A stretch of DNA of 64,000 bases from Acinetobacter sp. 10FS3-1 (GCF_013343215.1 NZ_CP039143.1:1-64000); one strand, 5' to 3'; positions 20,834-34,130 are shown, counted from the first letter of the stretch. Numbers and translations are program-made. Notes: generated from the letters alone by a model not told the origin.

Positions 20834-21505
20834 TTATTTGGAAGAGATTTGAGCTTCAGGGAAAATTAAATTAAATTTCGGGATATAAAAGCTTTGTAAA
20901 TATTTGGCTTTGGAAAAGTCGGGAAAAATATCTCCGGTATTATGCCATTCTACCTGTAAAACTTTGCTGAGATAACCGCGGAACTGAGGGCTAAAGTCAA
21001 AACGCTGCCCTTCCCAGGCCTGCTGGATTTTCAGCATTGAGGCAGGGATATGATGACTATTTATATAGAACTGGCGCGGTGAGCGGGTTTTGCGAATAGA
21101 GAGACTCATCTGATGACCTTGGTGGCTGATACGGCAAATCGTGTCCTGATGATGCTTTTCCCACTCAAATTTGGCATATTCTTTAGGAATCCCCCATAAA
21201 GCCTGACCATGTGCTACAGATTCATGAGTAGATACATAGATTTTGGGAATGGAGCTTAAGCGCCGCTTACTAATTAAAGGATGATCTAAAATCAGCAGCT
21301 CATCATAAGGACCCACCGGTGAACTCTGGTAACGTATTAAGAGGACCTGAACAACGCGGCCCAATGCTGAAGGCGCAACTCGAAACGCTTTGGCCTGCTG
21401 GATAAAACTGGGCGTCAGCCAGTAATTTAAAATAAAACCTTCACCTTGCAAATGCCAAGGTGGGAACTGATTGATATTTTGTTCCTGTGCAAATGCATAA
21501 TTCAT
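20834..21505 (-). CDS. acetoacetate-decarboxylase-like domain protein
   Basis: About 223 aa. The segment GQALWGIPKEYAKFEWE matches the WGxPK hallmark of the acetoacetate decarboxylase superfamily, and PYDELLILDHPLI fits the typical (Y)xE motif. The catalytic lysine context of true acetoacetate decarboxylases is not evident, so decarboxylase activity should not be assumed. I start at 21505 (MNYAFAQEQN) with AGAGAA upstream; the frame extends to 21553 without a ribosome site. Convergent with the hydrolase and divergent from the cyclophilin gene. Confidence 0.65.
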   Translation of the reverse strand: MNYAFAQEQNINQFPPWHLQGEGFILNYWLTPSFIQQAKAFRVAPSALGRVVQVLLIRYQSSPVGPYDELLILDHPLISKRRLSSIPKIYVSTHESVAHGQALWGIPKEYAKFEWEKHHQDTICRISHQGHQMSLSIRKTRSPRQFYINSHHIPASMLKIQQAWEGQRFDFSPQFRGYLSKVLQVEWHNTGDIFPDFSKAKYLQSFYIPKFNLIFPEAQISSK

Positions 21506-21609
21506 TATTATTCTCTTGTATTTGATTGGCAGACAACTGCTATTATTGGACATAAAAGCTTAATATACCGTCATTCCAAAGCGGATCTATATAAAGGATG
21601 AGTTAAAAA

Positions 21610-22182
21610 ATGTTAAAAAAATCATTATCTGCCATCGCACTAGCTGCCATTAGCTTACCGGGCTTTGCTGCAAATACCCTGGTTGAGATGCAGACTTCAT
21701 CTGGCAATATCGAAATTGAACTCTTTAATGACAAGGCACCGATCTCAAGCAAAAACTTTGAAGACTATGTCAAAAGCAACTTTTATACTGGCACCATCTT
21801 TCACCGTGTGATTCCTGGCTTTATGATTCAGGGTGGTGGTTTCGATGCAGCGATGCAGGAAAAGCCAAATGCTAAAGCGGCGATTAAAAATGAATCCTAT
21901 AATGGTTTGCAAAATAAACGCGGTAGCTTGGCTATGGCACGTACCAATCAGCCAGACTCTGCAAAAGCTCAGTTCTTTATAAACTTGGTTGATAATAGCT
22001 TTCTGGATCGTTCAGCCATGAATGCAGGCTATGCGGTGTTTGGGCGAGTCACAAAAGGTATGGAAATTGTAGATAAAATTGCCAAAGTCCCGACCCGTAA
22101 TTATGGAATGCATCAAAATGTACCAGTTACAGCAGTACAAATTAAAAGTGTGACGATTAAAACACCAAGCGTGAATAAATAA
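21610..22182 (+). CDS. periplasmic peptidyl-prolyl cis-trans isomerase (cyclophilin)
   Basis: 190 aa with a signal peptide (MLKKSLSAIALAAISLPGFA, cleavage near FAA). The mature domain has the cyclophilin landmarks FHRVIPGFMIQGG, LAMARTNQPDSAKAQFFINL and YAVFGRVTKGMEIVDKIA, including the active-site Arg and the FxFINL strand. It resembles E. coli PpiA. It accelerates proline isomerisation of exported proteins. It lies directly upstream of the rRNA operon, transcribed the same way; AAGGATG precedes the ATG. Confidence 0.9.
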   Translation: MLKKSLSAIALAAISLPGFAANTLVEMQTSSGNIEIELFNDKAPISSKNFEDYVKSNFYTGTIFHRVIPGFMIQGGGFDAAMQEKPNAKAAIKNESYNGLQNKRGSLAMARTNQPDSAKAQFFINLVDNSFLDRSAMNAGYAVFGRVTKGMEIVDKIAKVPTRNYGMHQNVPVTAVQIKSVTIKTPSVNK

Positions 22183-22316
22183 CTATAAAATTAAATATAA
22201 ATATTTTGTTCATATTTTTTGTTTAATATTATAAGTTTATGTAAATATTGGCAGGAAAATGAACCAATTTGGTGCATAAAAATAAAACAGTCGTGAATCT
22301 TGTGAGTTAAAAGCAC

Positions 22317-22344
22317 TTGCACGTGTAAGAAATTGCCCTATAAT
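22317..22344 (+). promoter_or_regulatory. rRNA operon promoter
   Basis: TTGCAC (22317-22322), 16-nt spacer, TATAAT (22339-22344), then a GC-rich GAGCCCC start region, as in stringently controlled rrn promoters. The A/T-rich sequence upstream could be an UP element. About 265 bp before the 16S 5' end. Confidence 0.8.
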
Positions 22345-22422
22345 GAGCCCCATACCGACGAGATAGCCGGAACGAACGAAGCGCGAAGCGTTGAGTTGTT
22401 TGGGATTGTCGAAGTCCAGCAT

Positions 22423-22476
22423 CTAATACTGACGAGGTATTAGAGAGATCATTAAGAGATTATGAAGAACAACTTG
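22423..22476 (+). other. rrn leader: boxB-like hairpin and pre-16S processing arm
   Basis: CTAATAC/GTATTAG (22423-22443) is a 7-bp hairpin in the place of an antitermination boxB. ATGAAGAACAACTTG (22462-22476) is the exact complement of CAAGTTGTTCTTCAT at 24184-24198, after the 16S, so the two should form the RNase III stem that frames the pre-16S RNA. The rest of 22183-22610 holds only promoter and leader sequence. Confidence 0.6.
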
Positions 22477-22610
22477 TGTGGATTTTTACTGGTTGATTGA
22501 TCGAAATATTATCATTGATTGATTGGTTTAAATTACTCGAAGTTTATTTGAGAGAATTTGTCAGAAAATTGATGAGCCAAGATTGGTGTCCTTTAGGCAC
22601 TACTGATTTT

Positions 22611-24151
<1,541 letters not shown>

Positions 24152-24210
24152 ACGAAAGATTGACGATTGGTAAGAATCCACAACAAGTTGTTCTTCATTG
24201 ATGTATCTGA

Positions 24211-24287
<77 letters not shown>

Positions 24288-24335
24288 TCTGCCATGAAAC
24301 AGAAAATCAGAAACATTAAATCTAAATGATAAGCT

Positions 24336-24411
24336 GGGGACTTAGCTTAGTTGGTAGAGCGCCTGCTTTGCACGCAGGAGGTCAGGAGTTCGACTCTCCT
24401 AGTCTCCACCA
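24336..24411 (+). tRNA. tRNA-Ala (TGC)
   Basis: 76 nt from GGGGACTTAGCTTAG to encoded CCA, anticodon TGC in loop TTTGCAC, T arm GTTCGACTC. Second tRNA of the rrn spacer. Confidence 0.97.
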
Positions 24412-24757
24412 TAGATTATAGAGCTTAGTGAGTTTATACTTGTTAACCTCTGTGATTTATCACAGTTTCTAGACCTGACGAAGGCTAGAAAAATCATTAA
24501 CAGCATATATTTGAGTTGAAATAATTTGTTCATACTCATAGATAGAACGAAAGTTAACAGTAATTTATTACCTGTTAATGACTGTCCTTGAAATGAGAAC
24601 TAGCGAAATTAACTGAATCAAGCGTTTTGGTATATGAATCTAATTGAAGCTGTACAGTGCTTAAGTGCACAAACGCCAACTGTGTGATTGACTGAGAAAC
24701 TGGTTAATCATGTTGCTCATCCTGCTTGTAGGGATGAACGACTGTTTGGGGTTGTAT
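24412..24757 (+). other. tRNA-Ala to 23S spacer
   Basis: About 346 bp of AT-rich transcribed spacer with no gene. Its right end, GTTGTATAGTCAAG (24751-24764), is complementary to CTTGACTATACAAC at 27642-27655 and should form the pre-23S processing stem. Confidence 0.7.
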
Positions 24758-27650
<2,893 letters not shown>

Positions 27651-27840
27651 ACAACACCCAAACAGTTGTTGTATAAAGCACAATTGATTCGATATCCAGC
27701 AAAACAGCTTGATTCAGAAGCTCGTTAGTAAGACAATATTCAACTCAGATATCCCTGTTAATGTATTCTATTTGGTACCAAGTAAGGCAAACACTGCAAA
27801 AGCAGTCAGATAAGACCCGAACAAGTCCATAAACAGTTGT

Positions 27841-27955
27841 GCTGGCGACCATAGCAAGAGTGAACCACCTGATCCCTTCCCGAACTCAGAAGTGAAACCT
27901 CTTTGCGCTGATGGTAGTGTGGGGTTACCCATGTGAGAGTAAGTCATCGCCAGCT
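27841..27955 (+). rRNA. rrf: 5S ribosomal RNA
   Basis: About 115 nt from GCTGGCGACCATAGC to CGCCAGC, whose ends pair (helix I), with the loop C region CCCGAACTCAGAAGTGAAAC in place. It closes the rRNA operon. The 185-bp 23S-5S spacer holds nothing else visible. Confidence 0.95.
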
Positions 27956-27964
27956 CATTATTCA

Positions 27965-28002
27965 AAATCCCCCTGCTAAAAAGCAGGGGGATTTCTTTTT
28001 TT
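27965..28002 (+). terminator. rRNA operon terminator
   Basis: AAATCCCCCTGCT and AGCAGGGGGATTT pair perfectly around AAAA and lead into a T-rich tract just after 5S. Confidence 0.95.
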
Positions 28003-28161
28003 ATAAAAAGAAAAGAAATAAAATAAAAATCAGAACAACAGTTTGGATGTCCTGCTAGAAATTAAAAACTTCGCGAAAGCTTCATACAATTGCTGTCTGT
28101 TTGTCATTTAAAGCTGATTTAATCAGTTTTGACTATAAAAAATGACGAGATGAAGAGCCGT

Positions 28162-29412
28162 ATGAGAAAAATTTCGCTGAGCGTGTTAAGTATTTGCATC
28201 TTGATGCTTTCTGCTTGTAAAGATTCAGATCATCACGACACAACTTTACCCGAGCAGACATTAACAGAACCTACCCTGATATCTTTTGCCAAGTTGGATG
28301 TAGAAACTTATGCAGAAGGTCCTGATTCTGGCCATGATGTTAAGGGAGCGAATGGAATTTTTCCTCCCTTTAAAGGTCAGCCTGTACAAGGTTTTTCGGC
28401 TGCCCTTAAAAATCCAGACGGTACTTACCTGGCGATGTCTGATAATGGTTTTGGTGCTCAAGATAATTCAGCAGATTATTTATTGCGTTTACATCATCTT
28501 TCAATTGATTTTAGAACTAAAGTTGGCGGGACAGCAGGGGTAAAACCTCTGGCTTATATCCAGCTACGTGATCCTAATCGTCTGATTCCTTTCGATATTG
28601 TTCACCAAAATACCCAAGAGCGCCTGTTAACAGGCGCTGATTTTGATCCAGAATCGATGCAACGTACTGTAAATGGAGATATTTGGATTGGAGATGAATT
28701 TGGTCCTTATTTACTGCATTTTAATGCTGAAGGCATCTTGCAAAGCCCCCCTATTGCTTTGCCACACCCTAGCAAACCCGGAATTGAACTCCGTTCTCCA
28801 CAAAATCAGCTGAATAAAATGGGTCAAAATTATGTGACTCCGTTGGTACAACGCAGTGGCGGTTTTGAAGGGATGGCTATCTCTACTGATGGTCAATATC
28901 TCTATCCTCTACTGGAAAAACCGTTAATTGATGCGACTGAATCACAACTGATTATTTCCGAATTTGATATTCAGAAAAAAGCTTATACTGGAAAGGTCTA
29001 TTATTTTGATCTTGATAGCAAAGCCACAGCAATTGGTGATTTTCAGCTATTTAATCAGTCAGAAGGCATTATTATTGAGCGGGATGATACTGAAAATAAT
29101 CTGGGCGGTTATAAAAAATTAATCAAAATTAAGTTGAATCAACCTGGTGAAGCAGTTTCACGTATAGAGCGGGTCAATTTGATGGATCTTGCCAATCCGG
29201 ACTTGTTATACGGACCTGTACGCGCAGGCGATATAGCTACTAATACTCGTTTTGGTTTCCCTTTCCAGACAATTGAAGATCTGATTATTGAAGGGCCGGA
29301 CTTGCTTACTGTGCTGAATGATAATAATTTTCCTGGCTCTAGCGGACGTAACCGCAATCTGGCAGATGATAATGAAATTATCCAGATTCGTTTGGAAAAA
29401 GCTTTATATTAG
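28162..29412 (+). CDS. phytase-like esterase-domain lipoprotein
   Basis: About 416 aa, exported as a lipoprotein: MRKISLSVLSICILMLSAC, lipobox LSAC. The body fits the phytase-like beta-propeller family annotated as having esterase-like activity: DGTYLAMSDNGFGAQ, GDIWIGDEFGPYLLHF, GGFEGMAISTDGQYLYPLLEKP and the closing LNDNNFPGS. Such proteins are proposed to release phosphate or cleave phosphoesters in the periplasm; the substrate is unproven. I prefer ATG 28162 (AAGAG just upstream) to 28150 or the TTG at 28129. It follows the rRNA terminator and has its own terminator. Confidence 0.8.
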   Translation: MRKISLSVLSICILMLSACKDSDHHDTTLPEQTLTEPTLISFAKLDVETYAEGPDSGHDVKGANGIFPPFKGQPVQGFSAALKNPDGTYLAMSDNGFGAQDNSADYLLRLHHLSIDFRTKVGGTAGVKPLAYIQLRDPNRLIPFDIVHQNTQERLLTGADFDPESMQRTVNGDIWIGDEFGPYLLHFNAEGILQSPPIALPHPSKPGIELRSPQNQLNKMGQNYVTPLVQRSGGFEGMAISTDGQYLYPLLEKPLIDATESQLIISEFDIQKKAYTGKVYYFDLDSKATAIGDFQLFNQSEGIIIERDDTENNLGGYKKLIKIKLNQPGEAVSRIERVNLMDLANPDLLYGPVRAGDIATNTRFGFPFQTIEDLIIEGPDLLTVLNDNNFPGSSGRNRNLADDNEIIQIRLEKALY

Positions 29413-29433
29413 GAATTGTTGAGCATTTTTAAC

Positions 29434-29467
29434 AAATCCCTAGATGGATCCATCTGGGGATTTTTTT
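29434..29467 (+). terminator. terminator after phytase-like gene
   Basis: AAATCCC...AGATG pairs with CATCT...GGGATTT around GATC, followed by seven T. Confidence 0.88.
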
Positions 29468-29517
29468 ATACAAATTTTACAGAAAACCAGTTTATCACTT
29501 TGATAATACTTTATTTT

Positions 29518-29537
29518 ATATGTGAATAATCACATAT
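29518..29537 (+). promoter_or_regulatory. 20-bp dyad upstream of MFS transporter 1
   Basis: ATATGTGA-ATAA-TCACATAT is a perfect 8-bp inverted repeat with a 4-nt centre, about 190 bp before the ATG. The core GTGA-N4-TCAC recurs before the paralogous transporter at 31270-31283. Half-sites look like Crp/Vfr but the 4-nt spacing is not the usual 6. Confidence 0.45.
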
Positions 29538-29631
29538 TTAGCTGAATTAATTAAATATTTTTATTTACAACTTTAGTGTTAAAAAGCCAGTAAAGTTAAA
29601 AAATGATCAATTTTGCAGTCGACAAAGTATA

Positions 29632-29688
29632 AATAATCATCCATTTTATATAAAAAGTGAATAACCATTCATTTTTTATACAATAAGT
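29632..29688 (+). repeat. imperfect 28-bp tandem repeat before MFS transporter 1
   Basis: AATAATCATCCATTTTATAT begins at 29632 and a near copy, AATAACCATTCATTTTTTAT, begins at 29660, exactly 28 bp on. They end about 30 bp before the start codon. Could be paired activator sites near three helical turns apart, or slippage in AT-rich DNA. Confidence 0.5.
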
Positions 29689-29717
29689 AAAAGCTCACAA
29701 TTGGAGGTGAGGTAAAA

Positions 29718-31079
29718 ATGTCAGCGATAATAAATGTAAATGCTGTAGTGGATGAAGCAAAGTTTAAACCTTTCCATTTAAAAATCGTATTGTGGTGTCT
29801 GTTTGTCGTTATTTTTGACGGTTATGACTTGGCAATTAATGGAGTTGCTTTACCTCTACTCATGCAAGAATGGAATATGACAGCGGTGCAAGCTGGCATG
29901 TTGGCGAGTACCGCACTGGCGGGAATGATGTTTGGGGCCATGCTGTTTGGGATGTTGGCAGATAAAATTGGCCGAAAAAATGTAATTCTGATTTGTGTGA
30001 CTCTATTTAGTGGATTCACCTTTTGGGGCGGTTTCGCCTCAAGCCCAACCGAGTTTGGAGTTTTACGTTTTATTGCCGGTCTGGGTATTGGGGGAGTGTT
30101 GCCTAATCTGGTGGCTTTAACCTCAGAATACGCACCGCAAAAAAAGCGCAGTACCCTGGTGACCACCATGTTTAGTGGCTATGCGGTAGGTGGTATTATG
30201 GCGGCATTGCTCGGGGCTTGGTTAACACCAAGTTTTGGCTGGGAAATCATGTTTTATATTGCAGGTCTTCCTTTATTGATTTTGCCACTGTTATGGTTCT
30301 ATCTACCTGAATCACTGACTTTTCTAGTGAAAAAACAGAAAAATGAAAAAGCCAGTAAAATTGTACAGCAGATTGTTCCTGAACAGGCGGTTACCGCAGA
30401 TACTCAATTTGTACTGAATGAAGTCCACGCACCAGAAGCCTCTATTGCCGCCCTGTTTAAACAAGGTCGTAGCATGAGCACCTTACTGTTCTGGAGCTGC
30501 TTCTTTATGTGTTTGCTGATGGTATATGCGCTGGGCAGCTGGTTGCCAAAACTGATGATGGCCGCAGGCTATTCATTGGGTAATAGCTTGATGTTCCTGC
30601 TGGCGATGAATATCGGTGCGGTAATTGGTACGATTGGCGGAGGGATTCTAGCAGACCGTTTTCATCTGAAACCGGTTATTATCGGCATGTTCCTGCTGGG
30701 TGCGGTGTCTCTGGTGGGCCTCGGCTTTAATTCTCCACAAGTGGTAATTTATTTACTGGTGGCGGCCGCGGGTGCTTCTGCAATTGGCAGTAGTATTCTG
30801 CTATATAGTTTTGTGGCGCAATATTATCCTTTATCCATCCGTTCTACCGGCATTGGCTGTGCTTCTGCAGTCGGCCGCACTGGTGCCATTGTGGGACCAA
30901 TCGTGATCGGTTTCTTGCTGGGCATGGAATTACCACACAAGATGAATTTCCTGGCTGTTGCAATCCCGGCCATTATTGGTGCAATTTCTGTTGCCCTGAT
31001 TGTGCGTAAAGACCTGGCAGCAGAACATGATACAGAGACTGTGTTGGCAGCCAAAAAACTCAATTCGATTAAAACCTAG
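29718..31079 (+). CDS. MFS transporter, aromatic acid:H+ symporter type, paralogue 1
   Basis: 453 aa, twelve predicted membrane helices. Marks of the AAHS family (PcaK, BenK, VanK, MucK of Acinetobacter): FDGYDLAINGVALPLLM in helix 1, ADKIGRKNV in the 2-3 loop and GFGWE-like/ PESLTFL in the middle. Asp in the DGYD motif is needed for transport in PcaK. It should import an aromatic acid or a related dicarboxylate by proton symport; the substrate is not readable, and no catabolic genes are adjacent. GGAGGTGAGG precedes the ATG. Followed by a strong terminator, so the two paralogues are separate units. Confidence 0.85.
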   Translation: MSAIINVNAVVDEAKFKPFHLKIVLWCLFVVIFDGYDLAINGVALPLLMQEWNMTAVQAGMLASTALAGMMFGAMLFGMLADKIGRKNVILICVTLFSGFTFWGGFASSPTEFGVLRFIAGLGIGGVLPNLVALTSEYAPQKKRSTLVTTMFSGYAVGGIMAALLGAWLTPSFGWEIMFYIAGLPLLILPLLWFYLPESLTFLVKKQKNEKASKIVQQIVPEQAVTADTQFVLNEVHAPEASIAALFKQGRSMSTLLFWSCFFMCLLMVYALGSWLPKLMMAAGYSLGNSLMFLLAMNIGAVIGTIGGGILADRFHLKPVIIGMFLLGAVSLVGLGFNSPQVVIYLLVAAAGASAIGSSILLYSFVAQYYPLSIRSTGIGCASAVGRTGAIVGPIVIGFLLGMELPHKMNFLAVAIPAIIGAISVALIVRKDLAAEHDTETVLAAKKLNSIKT

Positions 31080-31121
31080 GCATTTTTTGCCAATTAAAAT
31101 GAATTAAACTTTTAAAAAATT

Positions 31122-31153
31122 ACAAAAGCCCCTTTCAATTAAGGGGCTTTTGT
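31122..31153 (+). terminator. terminator after MFS transporter 1
   Basis: ACAAAAGCCCCTT and AAGGGGCTTTTGT are perfect 13-bp arms around TCAATT. Confidence 0.88.
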
Positions 31154-31269
31154 TTAAATTTTCTATAAAAATATAGGGCCAAAAAATAGTTAGCTTATGT
31201 TTAATTACTAAGCTGAGTTTAATTAAAATTATAATTAATTCATTATTCAATAATTTATCTTAATAAAAA

Positions 31270-31283
31270 CGTGACATATCACG
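31270..31283 (+). promoter_or_regulatory. GTGA-N4-TCAC dyad upstream of MFS transporter 2
   Basis: CGTGA-CATA-TCACG, about 170 bp before the chosen start of the second transporter, in the 360-bp AT-rich gap. Same core and spacing as the dyad before the first transporter. The rest of the gap shows nothing recognisable. Confidence 0.4.
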
Positions 31284-31443
31284 CAAATAAATGCCTTTTC
31301 CCAATTCATAGAAATATATCATTTAGTCTTATTGTGCCTGAAATCTGACTTCCGTATATTCCTCAGTCTTGAATCTTCAGTTGAATATTCAATTGAGTCT
31401 TCAAAAGGATATTATGGACAAGTACTCATGGGAGATGAGAACG

Positions 31444-32793
31444 ATGACAACGGAAAAAGTGGATATTAGTTCTGTAGTCGATAATGCGAAATTTACGCCT
31501 TTTCACTTCAATGTAGTTGCTTGGTGCTTACTCATTATTTTGTTTGATGGCTATGATTTAGCAATTAATGGTGTGGTTTTACCATTATTGATGCAGGATT
31601 GGGGTCTAAGTGCTGTTCAAGCAGGTATGTTGGCCAGTACCGCACTTGCCGGGATGATGTTTGGTGCGATGATTTTTGGCTCCCTCGCGGATAAAATCGG
31701 TCGTAAAAAAGTCATCATGATTTGTATTGTATTATTTAGTGGTCTGACTTTTGCTGGGGGCTTTGCTTCAAATCCAACCGAATTCGGAATTTTACGCTTT
31801 CTTGCCGGTCTGGGCATTGGTGGGGTGATGCCTAACCTGGTGGCCTTAACTTCTGAATATGCGCCACAAAAAATGCGCAGTACCTTGGTGACCACCATGT
31901 TTAGTGGTTATGCCGTAGGTGGTGTGATGGCCGCCTTATTAGGTTCGTGGTTTACGCCAAGTTTTGGTTGGCAAATCATGTTCTTTATTGCTGGAGTCCC
32001 ATTATTTTTATTACCGGTCATCTGGAAATTTTTGCCTGAATCACTCGCTTTTATGGTGAAAGAAAATAAGCAGCAGGAAGCACGTCGTATTGTACGTCGT
32101 TTGACGCCAGATGTTAGCGTAAATGAGCAAACTACGTTTACCCTGCCACAAGGGAATGTACCTGAACCTGCTAACGTGGTGAGCCTGTTCCGTCGTGGCC
32201 GTGCGGTCAATACGGTTTTGTTCTGGATTGCCTTCTTTAGCTGTTTACTCACCATGTATGCATTAAGCAGCTGGTTGCCGAAGCTGATGATGGCAGCAGG
32301 TTACTCGATGGATAACAGCCTGATGTTTATGATGGTCATGAACGTGGGTGCAGTCGTTGGTATTGTTGGTGGTGGTATTTTGGCTGACCGTTTCCATTTG
32401 AAACCGGTATTGATGTTCCTCGGTATGATGGGCGCGATTGTGATGAGCCTGATGGGTTTCCAGTCAAATCAGTTTTTGCTTTATATCTTGGTGTTTTTGG
32501 CAGGTGCAGCATCGATTGGTTCGCAAATGTTATTGTACAGCTATGTGGCGCAATTCTATCCATTAGCCGTACGTTCGACCGGTATTGGCTGGTCTTCTGC
32601 AATTGGCCGAATGGGGGCAATTGTCGGCCCGATCCTGATTGGTGGCTTGTTGGGTATGAATCTTCCTGCTCACTTCAACTTTATGGCAGTGGGTTTGCCG
32701 GTACTGATTACAGCAATTGCGGTTGCGTTGATCATGCATGAAAATGAAGCTGACAAGATTGGTTCAATTGAACCAGCAGTGTCTAAAGCTTAA
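31444..32793 (+). CDS. MFS transporter, aromatic acid:H+ symporter type, paralogue 2
   Basis: 449 aa from ATG 31444 (MTTEKVDISSVVDNAKF), which aligns with the start of paralogue 1; GGAGA lies 8 nt upstream. An ATG at 31414 with AAAAGGA before it would add ten residues. It shares FDGYDLAINGVVLPLLM, ADKIGRKKV, EYAPQKMRSTLVTTMFSGYA and most of its length with paralogue 1, so the pair is a tandem duplication. C-termini and the central loop differ most, suggesting different substrates. No regulator gene is beside them. Confidence 0.85.
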   Translation: MTTEKVDISSVVDNAKFTPFHFNVVAWCLLIILFDGYDLAINGVVLPLLMQDWGLSAVQAGMLASTALAGMMFGAMIFGSLADKIGRKKVIMICIVLFSGLTFAGGFASNPTEFGILRFLAGLGIGGVMPNLVALTSEYAPQKMRSTLVTTMFSGYAVGGVMAALLGSWFTPSFGWQIMFFIAGVPLFLLPVIWKFLPESLAFMVKENKQQEARRIVRRLTPDVSVNEQTTFTLPQGNVPEPANVVSLFRRGRAVNTVLFWIAFFSCLLTMYALSSWLPKLMMAAGYSMDNSLMFMMVMNVGAVVGIVGGGILADRFHLKPVLMFLGMMGAIVMSLMGFQSNQFLLYILVFLAGAASIGSQMLLYSYVAQFYPLAVRSTGIGWSSAIGRMGAIVGPILIGGLLGMNLPAHFNFMAVGLPVLITAIAVALIMHENEADKIGSIEPAVSKA

Positions 32794-32811
32794 AGCTAAG
32801 GATTAAATAAC

Positions 32812-32833
32812 AAGCCTCCGAAAGGGGGCTTTT
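32812..32833 (+). terminator. terminator after MFS transporter 2
   Basis: AAGCCTCC / GGGGGCTT around GAAA with a short T-run. Confidence 0.8.
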
Positions 32834-32871
32834 ATATAATATTTAAAAAAAATTTATATTTGAAAATTACC

Positions 32872-33726
32872 ATGAATGAAGAAAAACCAAATAGTAGAAA
32901 TATTCCATTGCCTATACAACGAGAAGTTAGACAAAGATGTGGGTTTGGATGTGTTATCTGTGGAATGCCCTTATATGAATATGAACATATGGAAGAATGG
33001 GCTTTAGTTAAACGTCATGTTGCTGATGAAATAACTTTATTATGTGATCAGCATCATCGTGAGAAAACTAACGGATTATTACCAAAAGAAGTTGTAAGAG
33101 AAGCTAATGAAGAACCTTTCAATTTACGTGAAGGAGTATCTAAGCCTTATCTATTACATTTTTCCGGGGAGAAAGCAATTGTCGAAATAGGTGGAAATAC
33201 TTTTAGTTGTGTGGATCAAGGATACGGTACAGCAATGGTACCTATCAGTGTAGATGGAACACCATTAATTGGATTGATATTAGCTGATGGACATTTTTTA
33301 CTAAATCTAGTAATTTTTAATGAGTACAATTCACCAGTTCTTCATATTAAAAATAACCAATTAATTTTCAAACCCGTTGCTTGGGATATTCAATTAGTTG
33401 GTACTACTCTTACTGTACGGGAAAATCATCGAAAAATTTTGATAGAAATAGAGTTTTGCCCTCCTAATAAAGTGATTTTTAAAAGAGGAAGATTTCTTCG
33501 TAATGGAGTAGAAATTTTAGTCCGTCCTACTAATATTTTAATAACTAATAACAGTACGATTATTAAAGGTTGTAGTGCTGTAAATTGTTTTGGCGGTTTA
33601 ATTATTGGCCATCATGAAAAACCAATAGGTGGTTTTTTTGCTATGGATGGGGTTAGTAGATATTTAGGTTCAAATAAAGAAGCGTTAAGATTTGAGAAAG
33701 AGTCTTTACAAAAAAGTGATGTATAG
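32872..33726 (+). CDS. HNH nuclease-domain protein with uncharacterised C-terminal region
   Basis: 284 aa from ATG 32872; no good ribosome site. The first 70 residues form an HNH-type zinc finger nuclease: CVIC (C27, C30), His39 in EYEHMEEW, His49, then CDQHH (C58, H61, H62) and EKTNGLL with Asn67. The remaining 200 residues are beta-rich (GLILADGHFLLNLVIF, HRKILIEIEF, VLIT-like strands) and I do not recognise them. The gene is clearly more AT-rich than its neighbours and uses rarer codons (ATA, AGA, TTA), as for a recent arrival. No methylase, integrase or cognate partner is adjacent. It could be a stand-alone defence or mobile-type nuclease; function unknown. Confidence 0.7.
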   Translation: MNEEKPNSRNIPLPIQREVRQRCGFGCVICGMPLYEYEHMEEWALVKRHVADEITLLCDQHHREKTNGLLPKEVVREANEEPFNLREGVSKPYLLHFSGEKAIVEIGGNTFSCVDQGYGTAMVPISVDGTPLIGLILADGHFLLNLVIFNEYNSPVLHIKNNQLIFKPVAWDIQLVGTTLTVRENHRKILIEIEFCPPNKVIFKRGRFLRNGVEILVRPTNILITNNSTIIKGCSAVNCFGGLIIGHHEKPIGGFFAMDGVSRYLGSNKEALRFEKESLQKSDV

Positions 33727-33761
33727 TAAGAACTCAGGTAATTTAGATTGAGCATAATTTT

Positions 33762-34085
33762 ATGAAACTCAACTCATTCTCCCCAATCCCTGAAGATGAC
33801 GACGAACTGCATCTTCCTGAACTGGTGTACTGGGCTTCCTTAGGTGACGTTGAACAGGTCGAGCAGGGTTTGCAAGAAGGTCTGAACGTGAATTCTGCCG
33901 ATGAAGAAGGCTATAGCGCCTTACAGGCTGCCGCTGAAAATGATCATCTGGCTGTGGTCAAACTGCTGGTCAGTAAAGGTGCAGATCTGGCCCATCGTAG
34001 CCCTCATACTGCCTTGGAACTGGCCGAAATGGCAGGCAATAAAGAAGTGATTGCTTACCTGAAAAGTCTTACAGGCGGCATCTAA
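33762..34085 (+). CDS. small ankyrin-repeat protein
   Basis: 107 aa, cytoplasmic. Two ankyrin units are visible: one near residues 20-45 (LVYWASLGDVEQVEQGLQEG) and one at 47-79 (DEEGYSALQAAAENDHLAVV...KGAD), with a further partial unit at the end. Such domains mediate protein-protein contacts; the partner is unknown. It lies 35 bp after the HNH gene but has normal composition, so it is probably native and the HNH gene was inserted before it. Ends in a bidirectional terminator. Confidence 0.82.
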   Translation: MKLNSFSPIPEDDDELHLPELVYWASLGDVEQVEQGLQEGLNVNSADEEGYSALQAAAENDHLAVVKLLVSKGADLAHRSPHTALELAEMAGNKEVIAYLKSLTGGI

Positions 34086-34089
34086 ACAT

Positions 34090-34120
34090 AAAAAGAACCT
34101 CAATCATGAGGTTCTTTTTA
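34090..34120. terminator. bidirectional terminator ankyrin gene / PfpI gene
   Basis: AAAAGAACCTC and GAGGTTCTTTTT pair around a 6-nt loop between convergent genes. Confidence 0.9.
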
Positions 34121-34130
34121 TTTTAAGGAT

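Noticed and set aside
29518..29537. Crp/Vfr binding site
   Set aside because: Half-sites fit but the centre is 4 nt rather than 6, so I call it an unassigned dyad.
32860..33726. Restriction-modification system
   Set aside because: HNH nuclease has no methylase or specificity gene next to it.
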